Counted from the stretch's first letter, positions 1 to 8,596 are shown. The stretch is 64,000 bases of DNA from Clostridia bacterium (GCA_017429985.1 JAFRNW010000010.1:131700-195699); one strand, 5' to 3'. A program made the numbers and translations. The notes: a model not told the origin generated them from the letters alone.

Positions 1-431
1 TCCAGATCCTTCAGAGGAGCCATGTCATGGATATGATGGAGATCCGCGCTATGCTTTCCGCCATGAAGCTCAAAAACAGTGCCCCGTTTCTGACGGAGGA
101 GGATTACCGGCAGATTGCCGAGGTGATCGAGGCGCAGAGGAACGCGACGGATCTGATGAAGTGCGAACAGCTGAATTACCGTTTCCACAAGCTTATCACC
201 AGCCATGACGACAATGTGGTCGCGGATATGTTCATGGAGATAATCCAGAGCTCCATCGACCGCTATATCCGGCATTCCCTGTATGATGACGACGGAAGGC
301 GCCTTGCGAGTGCGGATGAACATGAGGCAATCATGAATGCCTGCAGAAGCGGGGACTATGAAAAAGCGTGCGAACTGCTGAGGGATCATATCCTGAACGC
401 GAAGGATTTCGTGCCAGATCCGCTGGAGTAA
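1..431 (+). CDS. GntR-family regulator, FCD ligand-binding domain (5' truncated by window)
   Basis: The reading frame is open from the first bases of the window (codons start at position 3), so the gene begins upstream and only its C-terminal part is seen. The visible residues look like the all-helical FCD domain of FadR-type GntR regulators: a D/N-x-x-F-H helix segment (LNYRFHKLI) and the late signature EHEAIMNACRSGDYEKA followed by an HI pair near the end (DHIL). These histidines and acidic residues usually bind a metal or carboxylate effector. The winged-helix DNA-binding domain must lie outside the window. No target operon can be assigned, because the next genes belong to an AT-rich block of different composition. 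The ATG at 27 is probably internal. Confidence 0.8.
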   Translation, partial: QILQRSHVMDMMEIRAMLSAMKLKNSAPFLTEEDYRQIAEVIEAQRNATDLMKCEQLNYRFHKLITSHDDNVVADMFMEIIQSSIDRYIRHSLYDDDGRRLASADEHEAIMNACRSGDYEKACELLRDHILNAKDFVPDPLE

Positions 432-444
432 GGTTATTAATCAC

Positions 445-474
445 GGGCGGTGCGTTCCGGACTGCCTCGTTTTT
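445..474 (+). terminator. probable intrinsic terminator after the FCD regulator
   Basis: A short GC stem (445-451 pairing with 461-467, including one G-T wobble) is followed by a T run at 470-474. It sits 14 bases after the stop codon of the regulator. The stem is short, so strength is uncertain. Confidence 0.45.
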
Positions 475-858
475 ATGCTATATGTTTTAATTAATTATTA
501 TGGGACTTATGTGTTGCTATTTAGCGACGAAGACTGAAAAACGATTTTTGTTCAGACGGGGCTTTACTCCTTTACAGTACATAAGAAAATGATGACAAGG
601 AGAAGTCAATAACCGTAATGATCATCCAGATATCTTAGAAAACACCTTGACACTTCAACAGGAATAACGTTTTATAAGTTAATTGAAGCCTTTTTGTATA
701 CAGAGAAAAGTGCTTTTTATCTGTTTTTATAATCAATAATACAGCAGGAGAAGGCAGACTAGCGTTATAATAATTTTTCACAGACTATTTTTCAATAGAA
801 AGGCACATCAGGAAAGCTATAGATCAGTTTATAAATCTCATGCTTGGAGTGTGTTTTT
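475..858. other. AT-rich intergenic region, no gene seen
   Basis: About 380 bases with no convincing reading frame, RNA gene or long repeat. Base composition drops sharply here to AT-rich and stays so until about 4500. It marks the left edge of the compositionally distinct block, and it presumably carries the promoter of the acyltransferase, although no good -35/-10 pair could be assigned. Confidence 0.5.
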
Positions 859-1857
859 ATGTATCAGGGAAGGAATTTCAAACTAGATCATTTTAAACTA
901 TTTTTAATTTTTTGTGTTGTTTTGGGGCATATTTGTTCGGCATATGTACGTCACAGTTATATTCTTGAGTGTTTATGGCTGTGGGTGTATCTTTTTCATA
1001 TACCAGGATTTGTATTTGTTTCTGGTTTATTTTCAAAATCGATAGTTCAAGGCAATAGATGGGATAAAATACTACCATATTTATTACTATTTATAGTGAT
1101 GGGATTTTTGGATTCATGGATTATATGGATAGAGAATCATACATTATTAATTAATTTTTTTTCCGGGAATAGTGTTAGATGGTATGCCATATCAACGTTC
1201 TTTTGGTATTCAATTACGATTGTTCTAAAGAAAGCTCACGCATTATGGGTGATGCTTATTTCGTTTTTTTTATCATTAATTGTTGGCTATTTTCCATGGA
1301 ATTCACATTTTCTTGCATGGATGAGAACGATTGTTTTTTTCCCTTTTTTCTATGCAGGGTATCTATTGGATTCAAACAAGATTACAAAATTACTTGGTTC
1401 AACAAAGCTAAGAATTGCTTCAGCAGCAATAGTAGTGTTTTCCTTAGCTCTAGTATATTTTGAGTTTGACAATTTAGAAAAATGGCGTGATTTGTTTCGC
1501 GGCTGCGTCGCATATAGCAATATCGACGAAGTTACAAATGCACTATTCGGACCACTTTGGAGAATAGCGGCCTTTTTAACCTCTGGCGTTTTGGCATTAT
1601 CAATACTTACTTGTATACCGGGAAAAGAGCTTCCGTTTGTTTCGGTTTTATCCAGAAAAACTTTGCCAGTGTATACTTTTCATACTTTTGTATTTAATCT
1701 TTTTCTCATTCTTATTAATTCCCTTAATAATTGGATTCTGGAAAAACCTTTATGGCATTGTCTATGGATTAGCCTAGTATTACTGTGTATCTGCTCATCT
1801 CCAATATTTGATTGGCCGATTCGAAAGCTTATGAGATTGTTTATAAAACATGAATAG
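859..1857 (+). CDS. acyltransferase 3 family membrane protein
   Basis: 332 residues, almost entirely hydrophobic with about ten membrane segments. Near the N terminus it has the LDHFKLFLIFCVVLGH segment typical of acyltransferase-3 (OatA/NodX/WcjE-like) proteins, with the His of the family motif at the end of the first helix, followed by a conserved LFHIPGFVFVSGLF stretch. Such enzymes move acetyl or other acyl groups across the membrane onto sugars of surface polysaccharides. A TTG at 844 is in frame, but ATG 859 is preferred because GGAG lies nine bases before it. Strongly AT-rich, unlike most of the window. The neighbouring SGNH-like protein and glycosyltransferase suggest a surface-glycan modification set; the acceptor cannot be told. 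Confidence 0.82.
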   Translation: MYQGRNFKLDHFKLFLIFCVVLGHICSAYVRHSYILECLWLWVYLFHIPGFVFVSGLFSKSIVQGNRWDKILPYLLLFIVMGFLDSWIIWIENHTLLINFFSGNSVRWYAISTFFWYSITIVLKKAHALWVMLISFFLSLIVGYFPWNSHFLAWMRTIVFFPFFYAGYLLDSNKITKLLGSTKLRIASAAIVVFSLALVYFEFDNLEKWRDLFRGCVAYSNIDEVTNALFGPLWRIAAFLTSGVLALSILTCIPGKELPFVSVLSRKTLPVYTFHTFVFNLFLILINSLNNWILEKPLWHCLWISLVLLCICSSPIFDWPIRKLMRLFIKHE

Positions 1858-1975
1858 ACGGCTTTTTTGTAAATGTGTTATGGCTTTGACTTATTACGAT
1901 TTATTAAATAGAATGTGTTAATGCTTTATCGAAAATCGTTTGACACTTTTTTGCCAGAATAGAAACAGATTATTA

Positions 1976-3403
1976 ATGCAAACTAATAAAGGATTCATGA
2001 AACACTTACTTCCCAAATTAATATGGATTTGTATGACGGTTTCCCTTGCAATCGTTTTCTACTTTGGGCTAGATTTTGCTATTTCTGATGATACAAATTC
2101 AGCATCTCGAGTATCGCTTCATGATTTTTATAATGAGAAAGAAATTGATACCCTTTTTATTGGATCATCTCATGCCATGTTTATCGTTGATGCGAATCAA
2201 TTATCAAATAATCTTGCCGAATCCGTTTTCAATTTATCATCCTATTCAATGAACAATAAACATTCCTACTATTTATTGAAGGAGGCATTGCGTCAAAAAC
2301 AGATAAAGTCCGTGTGGTGTGAGGTGTCTCTTTCTCCATTAACTGAGAAAGAATATCATTCCGTTGCAACTTACATGCTATCCGATTATATGAAATCGAC
2401 AGACATCAAATTTGAAATGATCAATAAAACTCTAAAAGAGGAAGATGTTTTTAATGCCTGGTTCAGGCTGAGAAGACACTCGGCGCCATTTCCGTCTTGG
2501 ATAGAATTAAAATGGATTGTCCGAGAGAAGCTCTCAGCTCCATACCGGAATTATCTTGGAGATGGAAGATATTTAGGGCGCGGGTTTTGGAAAACAAATG
2601 GTTCAATAACTTTTGAAAACGAGATGGCGATCGATGTTGATGATATTGGATTGGATAACTTCTCAACGAGCGAAATAGTCAATGATGAAATACTATATCT
2701 TTTAAAAATAATTGATCTTTGTGAACGACGAGACGTAGATCTCAATTTTTATATCCTTCCGTATTCGGTTTATTATTTGATTTGCTTTGAACAGTACGAA
2801 TCAGTTGTTGAATATATTAAAGATAGAATAATGAAGACAGGTGTTGCCTTTTATGATTTCAATCTAGTTAAGGACAAGTATTTAGATTTAGACGCAGATG
2901 ATTTTGGAGATTATGATCATATAAAAACTCAGGCAGCATATAAATTAGCGGATTTCTTAGAGGTATTAATTCGGAATCCGTCCGATCATTATTTTTATCA
3001 TAACCTAACTGAAAAATACCCAGATCAGGATAAAATACGAGCAATAGGATATAGCAAACAACATATAGGAAATGGCAATGATCAAGATAACATAGAGGTT
3101 CTTATCTCAGGACTGTCTTTTTCAAGAATGCAGACAACAGTTGCTGTTTCAGAAATGATTTACAATACAAAACTGAAGAGATATGAAAAAGGAAGAACGA
3201 TCCCGCCCATAAATGAAGCTGGCAACATATTTCTTGTTTCGCAGAAAAACCATATGGGTGAAAACTTATTCTACCTCGTGGAGATATTTGATATTTCGTC
3301 AGGAGAGCTCTTGTATAAGACAATAACGAATTTTTCAGATGAAAAGACGACGGGTATAAATATCAGTACTTCCAGTTGGGAAATGAAACAGATGAGTGGC
3401 TAA
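1976..3403 (+). CDS. membrane-anchored SGNH-hydrolase-like protein (probable polysaccharide O-acyl transfer)
   Basis: About 475 residues: an N-terminal signal anchor (KLIWICMTVSLAIVFYFGL) and then an extracytoplasmic domain. The segment FIGSSHAMF carries the block I Ser of the SGNH/AlgX-DltD-like fold, and DYDHI (about residue 315) supplies a candidate Asp-His pair. The last 130 residues are a separate beta-rich segment. Proteins of this kind often finish the acyl transfer begun by a membrane acyltransferase, and one such gene lies immediately upstream. The start is uncertain: TTG 1940, ATG 1976 and ATG 1997 are all in frame, and none has a strong ribosome site (AAAGGA lies just before 1997). 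AT-rich like its neighbours. Function is inferred from fold motifs and context only. Confidence 0.6.
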   Translation: MQTNKGFMKHLLPKLIWICMTVSLAIVFYFGLDFAISDDTNSASRVSLHDFYNEKEIDTLFIGSSHAMFIVDANQLSNNLAESVFNLSSYSMNNKHSYYLLKEALRQKQIKSVWCEVSLSPLTEKEYHSVATYMLSDYMKSTDIKFEMINKTLKEEDVFNAWFRLRRHSAPFPSWIELKWIVREKLSAPYRNYLGDGRYLGRGFWKTNGSITFENEMAIDVDDIGLDNFSTSEIVNDEILYLLKIIDLCERRDVDLNFYILPYSVYYLICFEQYESVVEYIKDRIMKTGVAFYDFNLVKDKYLDLDADDFGDYDHIKTQAAYKLADFLEVLIRNPSDHYFYHNLTEKYPDQDKIRAIGYSKQHIGNGNDQDNIEVLISGLSFSRMQTTVAVSEMIYNTKLKRYEKGRTIPPINEAGNIFLVSQKNHMGENLFYLVEIFDISSGELLYKTITNFSDEKTTGINISTSSWEMKQMSG

Positions 3404-3434
3404 TGCCTTTTGTTCAAAACGGACTATTATTATA

Positions 3435-4421
3435 CTATTTCAAAATCAATCTAGCTACTGAAATAAAAAAAACATATATATTTTGTACATGAACATATGC
3501 CCATGCTAACAGTTTATATTTAATTGGTGCCATCTTGCTGGAAGTCAGCTCATTAATATGTTGAGAAATGAACATTTTTGCTTCTGCGACAGTGGGATGT
3601 GATTGATCATATTTATAAAGCGTATATGAGTTGTTTATTATCCCTTGGGCAAACATACATGCTTTTACTAGACAGATTTCCTTTTCTGCTAGATTGTTTG
3701 AGACTGAATATTCGTATCTTTCTTTAAACGAGAAGAACAAGCCATATCCTTGCGCAGGACTTTTTTTAAAACTTAAACTGTCGTTTCTCAATACATAGAA
3801 ATATAAAGGTTTACAAATATATGCGCACGGATTATTTGTATTATAAAAGCATTTAAATATTGTAGCGATATCTTCATAAATTCTTCCTACGGGAAAAGTA
3901 ATATCTTTCCACAATTCTTTTTTAAAGAGCTTTGACCAAGCTTGGCTTCCAATAGAGTCTGTTAAAATAAGATGTCGAATAGTTTCTATGTCTAACAATT
4001 GATTGTCTGGGAAATACTCATGCTCTTGTAATATGTTTTCTTTCACATAATATGATCCTGCAATGACTATATCCACATTATTATTGACTGCTTCGTTAAT
4101 CATTTCAGAAAACATATTCGTGTCGCAATAATCATCACTATCGACAAAAGCGATATAGCTTCCTGTGGCATTTGCAAGCCCAAGGTTTCGAGCTGCAGAC
4201 AAACCTGCATTTTCTTCATATAGCACAATGATACGAGGATCGATTTGCGCATATTTATTGCAAATAACCCCGCTATTATCAGTTGAGCCATCATTTACAA
4301 GAATGATTTCAAGATCCCGATAAGACTGATTAATTAAACTGATAATACATTTTTCCAAGTATGCGCTGGTGTTGAAAACCGGAACAATAATGCTAATAGT
4401 TCTACCTGAGTTTTCTTTCAT
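3435..4421 (-). CDS. family 2 glycosyltransferase
   Basis: 328 residues. The N-terminal half is a GT-A fold GT2 domain: SIIVPVFNTSAYLEKC at the start, the nucleotide-binding LVNDGSTDNS, then NAGLSAARNLGL and the metal-binding DSDD (AFVDSDDYCD). The C-terminal third is helical with aromatic residues, common in enzymes building capsule or teichoic glycans. The ATG at 4421 is chosen over an upstream TTG (4433) because GGAG lies six bases before it. It converges on the SGNH-like gene with only about 30 bases between stops. Donor and acceptor are unknown. AT-rich like the two genes to its left. Confidence 0.9.
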   Translation of the reverse strand: MKENSGRTISIIVPVFNTSAYLEKCIISLINQSYRDLEIILVNDGSTDNSGVICNKYAQIDPRIIVLYEENAGLSAARNLGLANATGSYIAFVDSDDYCDTNMFSEMINEAVNNNVDIVIAGSYYVKENILQEHEYFPDNQLLDIETIRHLILTDSIGSQAWSKLFKKELWKDITFPVGRIYEDIATIFKCFYNTNNPCAYICKPLYFYVLRNDSLSFKKSPAQGYGLFFSFKERYEYSVSNNLAEKEICLVKACMFAQGIINNSYTLYKYDQSHPTVAEAKMFISQHINELTSSKMAPIKYKLLAWAYVHVQNIYVFFISVARLILK

Positions 4422-4549
4422 TGACTTCTCCAATCATAGACAAGAACGTTTTCAGTGATTTGATAACGATATGTTAGCAATTGATGAGAACTGCTGTAAA
4501 GTGGAATAATGATTTCTCATACTTTACTGGTGGTGCTTGAAAAAGAGTC

Positions 4550-5002
4550 TTATTTGTTTTTTTTTGAAACAGATGAAAACAAGTAATAAACTGCTGAAAA
4601 AAGAATAATACCAGTGATTGCACCAGAAAAATCGAGCCAGATATCGGAAATCTGAGGGCCTCTGGAGACAGCAAGAAGCTGGAAAGATTCGTCGAACAGA
4701 GCAACAAGAAGTGCGCAATTCATCCCTTTCATAATGGATTTTTGGTCATACCCGAAATACAGGGAAAGGCTGCACCCAAGTGCTGCATATTCCACGAAGT
4801 GGGCAAACTTTCTGAGAAGGTGAGGGGTGGCATCAACTTCCCCGAAGACGTGATACAGGAGTGGGTAAATCAGATTGAAGATGAAATCGCTCTCCCTGGT
4901 CGAGGTGTCCCCATCCAGAAGCGACTGCCCCCAGATAAAACAGAGCACCAGTATGATCATCATCAAAGCGATTTTTTTTCTTTTCGGCATCATGCTTTCC
5001 AT
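4550..5002 (-). CDS. VanZ-like family membrane protein
   Basis: 150 residues with four hydrophobic segments. The VanZ pattern is visible: an N-terminal membrane helix ending IWGQSLLDG, then LLRKFAHFVEYAALG (conserved K-x-x-H-F-x-E-Y), and the later DESFQLLAVSRGPQISDIWLDFSGAITG with the D-E-x-x-Q and D-x-x-x-D/N-x-x-G features. VanZ itself raises teicoplanin resistance; most chromosomal homologues have unknown roles at the envelope. The true start may be the ATG at 4993 or 4990, since GGAAAG lies just upstream of them. Composition returns to the GC-rich backbone here. Confidence 0.85.
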   Translation of the reverse strand: MESMMPKRKKIALMMIILVLCFIWGQSLLDGDTSTRESDFIFNLIYPLLYHVFGEVDATPHLLRKFAHFVEYAALGCSLSLYFGYDQKSIMKGMNCALLVALFDESFQLLAVSRGPQISDIWLDFSGAITGIILFSAVYYLFSSVSKKNK

Positions 5003-5075
5003 AGGTAACTATCATATCCTTTTTGAGGCGGCTGCGTCAACTGAGCCTGCCATATGACCAGTATATCTTCGGTTG

Positions 5076-5104
5076 TTGACAGAAAACTGCCGAAACTGTA
5101 ACGT
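5076..5104 (+). promoter_or_regulatory. sigma-70-type promoter before the pseudouridine synthase gene
   Basis: TTGACA at 5076-5081, a 17-base spacer and TAACGT at 5099-5104, ending 29 bases before the start codon. The -35 is perfect and the -10 matches in four of six bases. Confidence 0.55.
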
Positions 5105-5133
5105 AAAAGCAAACGAAGGAACAGGAAGAGGAC

Positions 5134-5853
5134 ATGGAAGAAGAACGTCTTCAAAAATATATGGCATCCTGCGGCGTCGCGTCCAGGAGGGCCTGCGAGG
5201 AGATCATTCGGTCGGGAAGAGTGCGCGTGAACGGGAAAACCGCTTCGCTGGGGATGTCGGTCGATCCGGGTTCGGATTGGGTGGAAGTGGACGGAAAGCG
5301 GATCCGAAGGGAATCCAGACGCGTCTGGATTATGCTGTACAAACCCCGTGGGGTTGTCAGCACGTCCAGCGATCCGCAGAACCGAAAAACGGTGCAGGAC
5401 TGCGTGAAGGGTGTTCCCGAAAGGCTGTTTCATGTGGGAAGACTGGATATCAACAGCGAGGGACTGATCCTCTTGACCAACGATGGAGAACGGGCGAACA
5501 AGATGATGCACCCGAAATACCGCGTGGAGAAGACCTATTACGCTGTCTGCGACGGAAAGCTTACGGCGCAGGAAATCGCATCTCTGACAAACGGCGTCGA
5601 GCTGGAGGACGGGATGACGGCGCCTGCAAAGATCCGTTCGGTCAGGGAAAACCGCGACGGAAACACCTCTTTTCTGATCGTGATCCACGAAGGACGGAAC
5701 AGGCAGGTGCGGAGAATGCTGGAGGCGGTCGGTCACCGGACGCTCCGGCTGAAGCGTGAAAAGTACGGACCGCTGGAGCTGGACGGAATGAAACCCGGCG
5801 AATGGCGCTATCTGACCGAAGAGGAGATCGAATCGCTGGACCGCATCCGGTGA
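5134..5853 (+). CDS. rluB: 23S rRNA pseudouridine synthase, RsuA/RluB family
   Basis: 239 residues, the usual length. An N-terminal S4 RNA-binding domain (residues 4-50, RLQKYMASCGVASRRACE) is followed by the RsuA-type catalytic domain. The motif GRLDINSEGLILLTNDG contains the catalytic Asp at about residue 105, and RNRQVRRMLEAVGH near the C terminus is also typical. It converts a specific uridine in ribosomal RNA to pseudouridine. RluB (23S) is the usual member in Bacillota, but RsuA (16S) or RluF cannot be excluded by motif alone. An AGGAAGAGGAC ribosome site precedes the ATG. It is followed closely by the nucleotidyltransferase gene. Confidence 0.9.
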   Translation: MEEERLQKYMASCGVASRRACEEIIRSGRVRVNGKTASLGMSVDPGSDWVEVDGKRIRRESRRVWIMLYKPRGVVSTSSDPQNRKTVQDCVKGVPERLFHVGRLDINSEGLILLTNDGERANKMMHPKYRVEKTYYAVCDGKLTAQEIASLTNGVELEDGMTAPAKIRSVRENRDGNTSFLIVIHEGRNRQVRRMLEAVGHRTLRLKREKYGPLELDGMKPGEWRYLTEEEIESLDRIR

Positions 5854-5928
5854 TGCGGCGCGCGGTTGCAAAACACCGCGGAATGTGTAAAAATTGCAGA
5901 AGAAGACAGGAAGGGAGACGGGAAGAAA

Positions 5929-6636
5929 ATGCTTGCAATCCTGATGGCCGGCGGAATCGGAAGCAGAATGGGCGCTTACTCCGACAGGCCGAAGTGCCTC
6001 TGGCCGGTAGGCGGAATGCCGCTCATCGAGCGCACTGTCCGCATGCTGCTGGAGAACGGCTGCCGGGTCGGAATCGTGACCGGATACAAGGAGGAGCTCC
6101 TCCACGAAGCGCTCCGGGATTATTCGGTGGAATGGTATCACAACCCGTTTTTCCGGGTGACGAACAGCATCGGTTCCCTGTGGTTCGCGCGAGAGGCGCT
6201 TACGGGCGAAGAGGACGTCATCCTTGCGAACGCGGACGTATACTGGGACAAAACGCTTCTGGACATGCTGATCCGGTCTGAGGAACAGGCGACCATGCTT
6301 GGAGACGTGACCAGGACGCTGACAGGCGACTACTTCTTCAAGACGAAGGACGGGTATCTCGTCAATTACGGGAAGGATCTTCCCGAATCGGAACGGACCT
6401 GCGAATATGTCGGCGCCGCGAAGATCAGCAGGAGTTTTGTTGAAGGATTCCGTTCCAGAATGGACCGCATGGTCCGGAACGAGGAATACAAGATCTGGTG
6501 GGAGAACGTGCTGTACGAGCATTGCTGGGAATACCCGGTCTATGTCCGGGATGTGGAAGGTGAATTCTGGGGAGAGATAGACTGTCTCGAGGATTATAAC
6601 AGGATCGCCGAGCACGTGTCCGTCAGGCAGAAATAA
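5929..6636 (+). CDS. sugar/phosphocholine nucleotidyltransferase (LicC-like)
   Basis: 235 residues of a nucleotidyltransferase fold. It starts MLAILMAGGIGSRMG (NTP-binding loop) followed by RPKCLWPVGGMPLIERT. The segment NPFFRVTNSIGSLWFA resembles the N-x-x-S-L region of LicC-type phosphocholine cytidylyltransferases, and ANADVYWDKTLL holds the metal-binding Asp. Such enzymes activate phosphocholine or a sugar phosphate with CTP or another NTP for decoration of surface polymers. ATG 5929 is chosen, with a purine-rich site upstream, because it places the NTP loop at the N terminus as in the family; the in-frame TTG at 5866 would add a tail without match. Substrate is not certain. Located 12 bases before the ribosome region of deoC. 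Confidence 0.75.
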   Translation: MLAILMAGGIGSRMGAYSDRPKCLWPVGGMPLIERTVRMLLENGCRVGIVTGYKEELLHEALRDYSVEWYHNPFFRVTNSIGSLWFAREALTGEEDVILANADVYWDKTLLDMLIRSEEQATMLGDVTRTLTGDYFFKTKDGYLVNYGKDLPESERTCEYVGAAKISRSFVEGFRSRMDRMVRNEEYKIWWENVLYEHCWEYPVYVRDVEGEFWGEIDCLEDYNRIAEHVSVRQK

Positions 6637-6657
6637 TACAGGGAGGATTTGAATCAA

Positions 6658-7326
6658 ATGGAAGAACGCAATATTGCTCAGTACATCGATCATACGCTGC
6701 TCAGGGCAAATGCAACGGAAGCCCAGATCCGCAGGCTCTGCGAAGAGGCCATGGAATACCATTTCGCATCCGTCTGCGTCAATACCTGCTACGTCCCGCT
6801 CGCGGCGGAACTGCTCAAAGGGTCGGGGGTCAAGACCTGCTGCGTGGTCGGCTTCCCGCTCGGCGCGATGAGCACGGAGGGAAAGGCGTTTGAGGCCGCG
6901 GACGCGGTGAAAAAAGGCGCGGAAGAAGTGGACATGGTCATCAACGTCGGCGCGATCAAATCCGGCAACTGGGATTACGTGAAAGAGGATATCGAGCGCG
7001 TTGTAAAGGCCTCCCATGACAAGGCGCTGGTGAAGGTCATCATCGAGACGTGCCTTCTGACGGACGAGGAAAAGGTGCATGCCTGCATTACGGCGAAGGA
7101 AGCTGGCGCAGATTTCGTAAAAACGTCCACGGGCTTTTCCACCGGCGGCGCAACGGTCGAGGACATCCAGCTGATGCGCGAAACGGTCGGATCCGAGATG
7201 GGCGTGAAGGCGTCCGGCGGCGTCCGGACCTATGAGGATGCGATCGCCATGATCGAAGCTGGCGCGTCCCGGATCGGGGCAAGCAGCGGGATCGCGATCG
7301 TAGCGGGAGCCAAGAGCAGGAATTAA
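6658..7326 (+). CDS. deoC: deoxyribose-phosphate aldolase
   Basis: 222 residues of a TIM-barrel DeoC. Signature elements: [11 protein letters not shown] at the N terminus, [13 protein letters not shown] with the catalytic Asp (about D92), [11 protein letters not shown] with the Schiff-base lysine (about K155), and GVKASGGVR with the second active-site lysine (about K184). It splits 2-deoxyribose-5-phosphate into glyceraldehyde-3-phosphate and acetaldehyde in deoxynucleoside breakdown. ATG 6658 is preferred: GGGAGG lies at a workable distance, whereas TTG 6649 is too close to it. The sugar kinase downstream and the BMP nucleoside transporter 6.6 kb away fit a nucleoside-salvage role. Confidence 0.95.
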   Translation: MEERNIAQYIDHTLLRANATEAQIRRLCEEAMEYHFASVCVNTCYVPLAAELLKGSGVKTCCVVGFPLGAMSTEGKAFEAADAVKKGAEEVDMVINVGAIKSGNWDYVKEDIERVVKASHDKALVKVIIETCLLTDEEKVHACITAKEAGADFVKTSTGFSTGGATVEDIQLMRETVGSEMGVKASGGVRTYEDAIAMIEAGASRIGASSGIAIVAGAKSRN

Positions 7327-7353
7327 GCGCCATACGGGCGGAACAATATGCAG

Positions 7354-7382
7354 CATGTCCCCTTTTTCCGGGGACATGTTTG
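7354..7382 (+). terminator. hairpin after deoC
   Basis: A perfect nine-base stem (7354-7362 with 7370-7378) with a seven-base T/C loop and a short T tail. It may end or attenuate transcription before the kinase gene, and it argues that the kinase starts downstream of it. Confidence 0.5.
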
Positions 7383-7404
7383 TATGCGGAAAGAGGCGGG
7401 AAAC

Positions 7405-8358
7405 ATGTCGGATAACGGAAAGATCCTGGTCGTAGGCGGCGCGGCGTTCGATACCTCGTGCGTGATCGCGGGAGATACGGCGCAGGGCGATTCCAATCCG
7501 GGCAGGATCACGAACAATACGGGCGGAGTCGGCTGCAATATCGCAAAGAACGCGGCAAGGATGGGAATGCAGACCGCTTTCATGACAGTCCTCGGCGACG
7601 ACGTCATTTCCGCTGAACTGAAGCGCGATCTTGAACATAACGGCCTCGACTGCAGCCGGTCGCTCGTTCTGAACGGGGCGTCCGTGTGCCGTTACGTGTC
7701 GATCCTGGACAGACACGGAGAACTGCAGCTTGCTGTTTCGGACTTTGAGACGATCGGCGGTGCGGACCGCGGCTGGATCCGAAAAAACGCGGAATACATA
7801 GCGGATTTTCCGACAGTGGTTCTGGAGGCGAATCTTCCTCCGGACGTGCTGCTCGCTGCTGCTGAGACCGCATGCGGGAAGATCTTCTGCGACGGAGTAT
7901 CTTCCGCCAAGGCGCCCAGACTGAGGGAGATCATCGGCAGGATCGATACGCTGAAGGTGAACCGCGCAGAACTTGGCGCGGTTGCCGGAAGACTCTCGGA
8001 AAGCGTGGCCGAGATCCGGGACGCGGCGGAGCACCTGATCGGGCTGGGCGTGCGGAGGGTTATCGTGACCGCCGGAACGTCCGGGGCTTCGCTGTTCGAA
8101 GCGGACGGCGCGTACCGTATCCCCGCGTATCCGGCCGAGGTAAAAAGCGTCACCGGCGCAGGGGACGCTTTTGCGGCGGCGCTGCTGTACGGGACCCGGA
8201 ATGGCATTGCCGGGGAAGACCTGCTGATTCTGGGAACCGCAGCGTCCCATATCGCGCTGCGGAGCGGATCGGCGGTGAGCGAGGAGATGTCGGAGGATAT
8301 CCTGATCCGGGAATACCGGACGCTGAAAGAGCGAATACGGGGCGGAAGCACCTTCTGA
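7405..8358 (+). CDS. PfkB-family carbohydrate kinase (ribokinase/pseudouridine kinase-like)
   Basis: 317 residues. The PfkB fold is shown by the N-terminal KILVVGGAAFD strand, the NTGGVGCNIAKNAARMG signature and the C-terminal VTGAGDAFAAALLYG motif with the catalytic Asp. The presence of a lid strand and the adjoining deoC suggest a pentose or pseudouridine substrate, as in PsuK or RbsK. The exact sugar cannot be fixed from sequence. ATG 7405 is selected because GGCGGGAAAC precedes it and the upstream frame would contain the deoC hairpin. Confidence 0.85.
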   Translation: MSDNGKILVVGGAAFDTSCVIAGDTAQGDSNPGRITNNTGGVGCNIAKNAARMGMQTAFMTVLGDDVISAELKRDLEHNGLDCSRSLVLNGASVCRYVSILDRHGELQLAVSDFETIGGADRGWIRKNAEYIADFPTVVLEANLPPDVLLAAAETACGKIFCDGVSSAKAPRLREIIGRIDTLKVNRAELGAVAGRLSESVAEIRDAAEHLIGLGVRRVIVTAGTSGASLFEADGAYRIPAYPAEVKSVTGAGDAFAAALLYGTRNGIAGEDLLILGTAASHIALRSGSAVSEEMSEDILIREYRTLKERIRGGSTF

Positions 8359-8387
8359 TCCCCGCAAATCAAATAAACGGATCGGAG

Positions 8388-8409
8388 AAAGGCGGATGTC
8401 CGCCTTTTT
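8388..8409 (+). terminator. intrinsic terminator after the PfkB kinase
   Basis: AAAGGCGG (8388-8395) pairs with CCGCCTTT, giving a tight hairpin followed by T's to 8409. It ends 51 bases after the kinase stop. Confidence 0.8.
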
Positions 8410-8432
8410 CTTCTGCAGGGGTTTTTCCGGGG

Positions 8433-8475
8433 ACGGCACCGGATTTCCGTGACAACGGCACCGGATTTCCGTGAC
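8433..8475. repeat. two tandem 21-base direct repeats (22-base period)
   Basis: ACGGCACCGGATTTCCGTGAC occurs at 8433-8453 and again at 8455-8475, separated by a single base. It lies just upstream of the oad promoter. It may be a regulator binding site or a replication slippage product. Confidence 0.7.
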
Positions 8476-8484
8476 GCAGCACTA

Positions 8485-8513
8485 TTGCAGAAAGAGACGA
8501 ATTCATGTAAAAT
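8485..8513 (+). promoter_or_regulatory. promoter of the oad decarboxylase operon
   Basis: TTGCAG at 8485-8490, a 17-base spacer and TAAAAT at 8508-8513. The next gene starts 84 bases downstream, leaving a leader of about 75 bases with no recognised riboswitch. Confidence 0.6.
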
Positions 8514-8596
8514 CATATTTAATATGGGGTAAGTTGGGGCTTGATCTGCTGTTCTTGCATCAAGCGCTTGCCTGACAATCACTGGGAGGGTAATAA

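Noticed and set aside
4990..8439. A 1149-codon open frame on the minus strand
   Set aside because: It runs antisense to the pseudouridine synthase, nucleotidyltransferase, deoC and kinase genes, all with clear motifs. Its Arg/His/Pro-rich composition is typical of antisense frames in GC-rich DNA.
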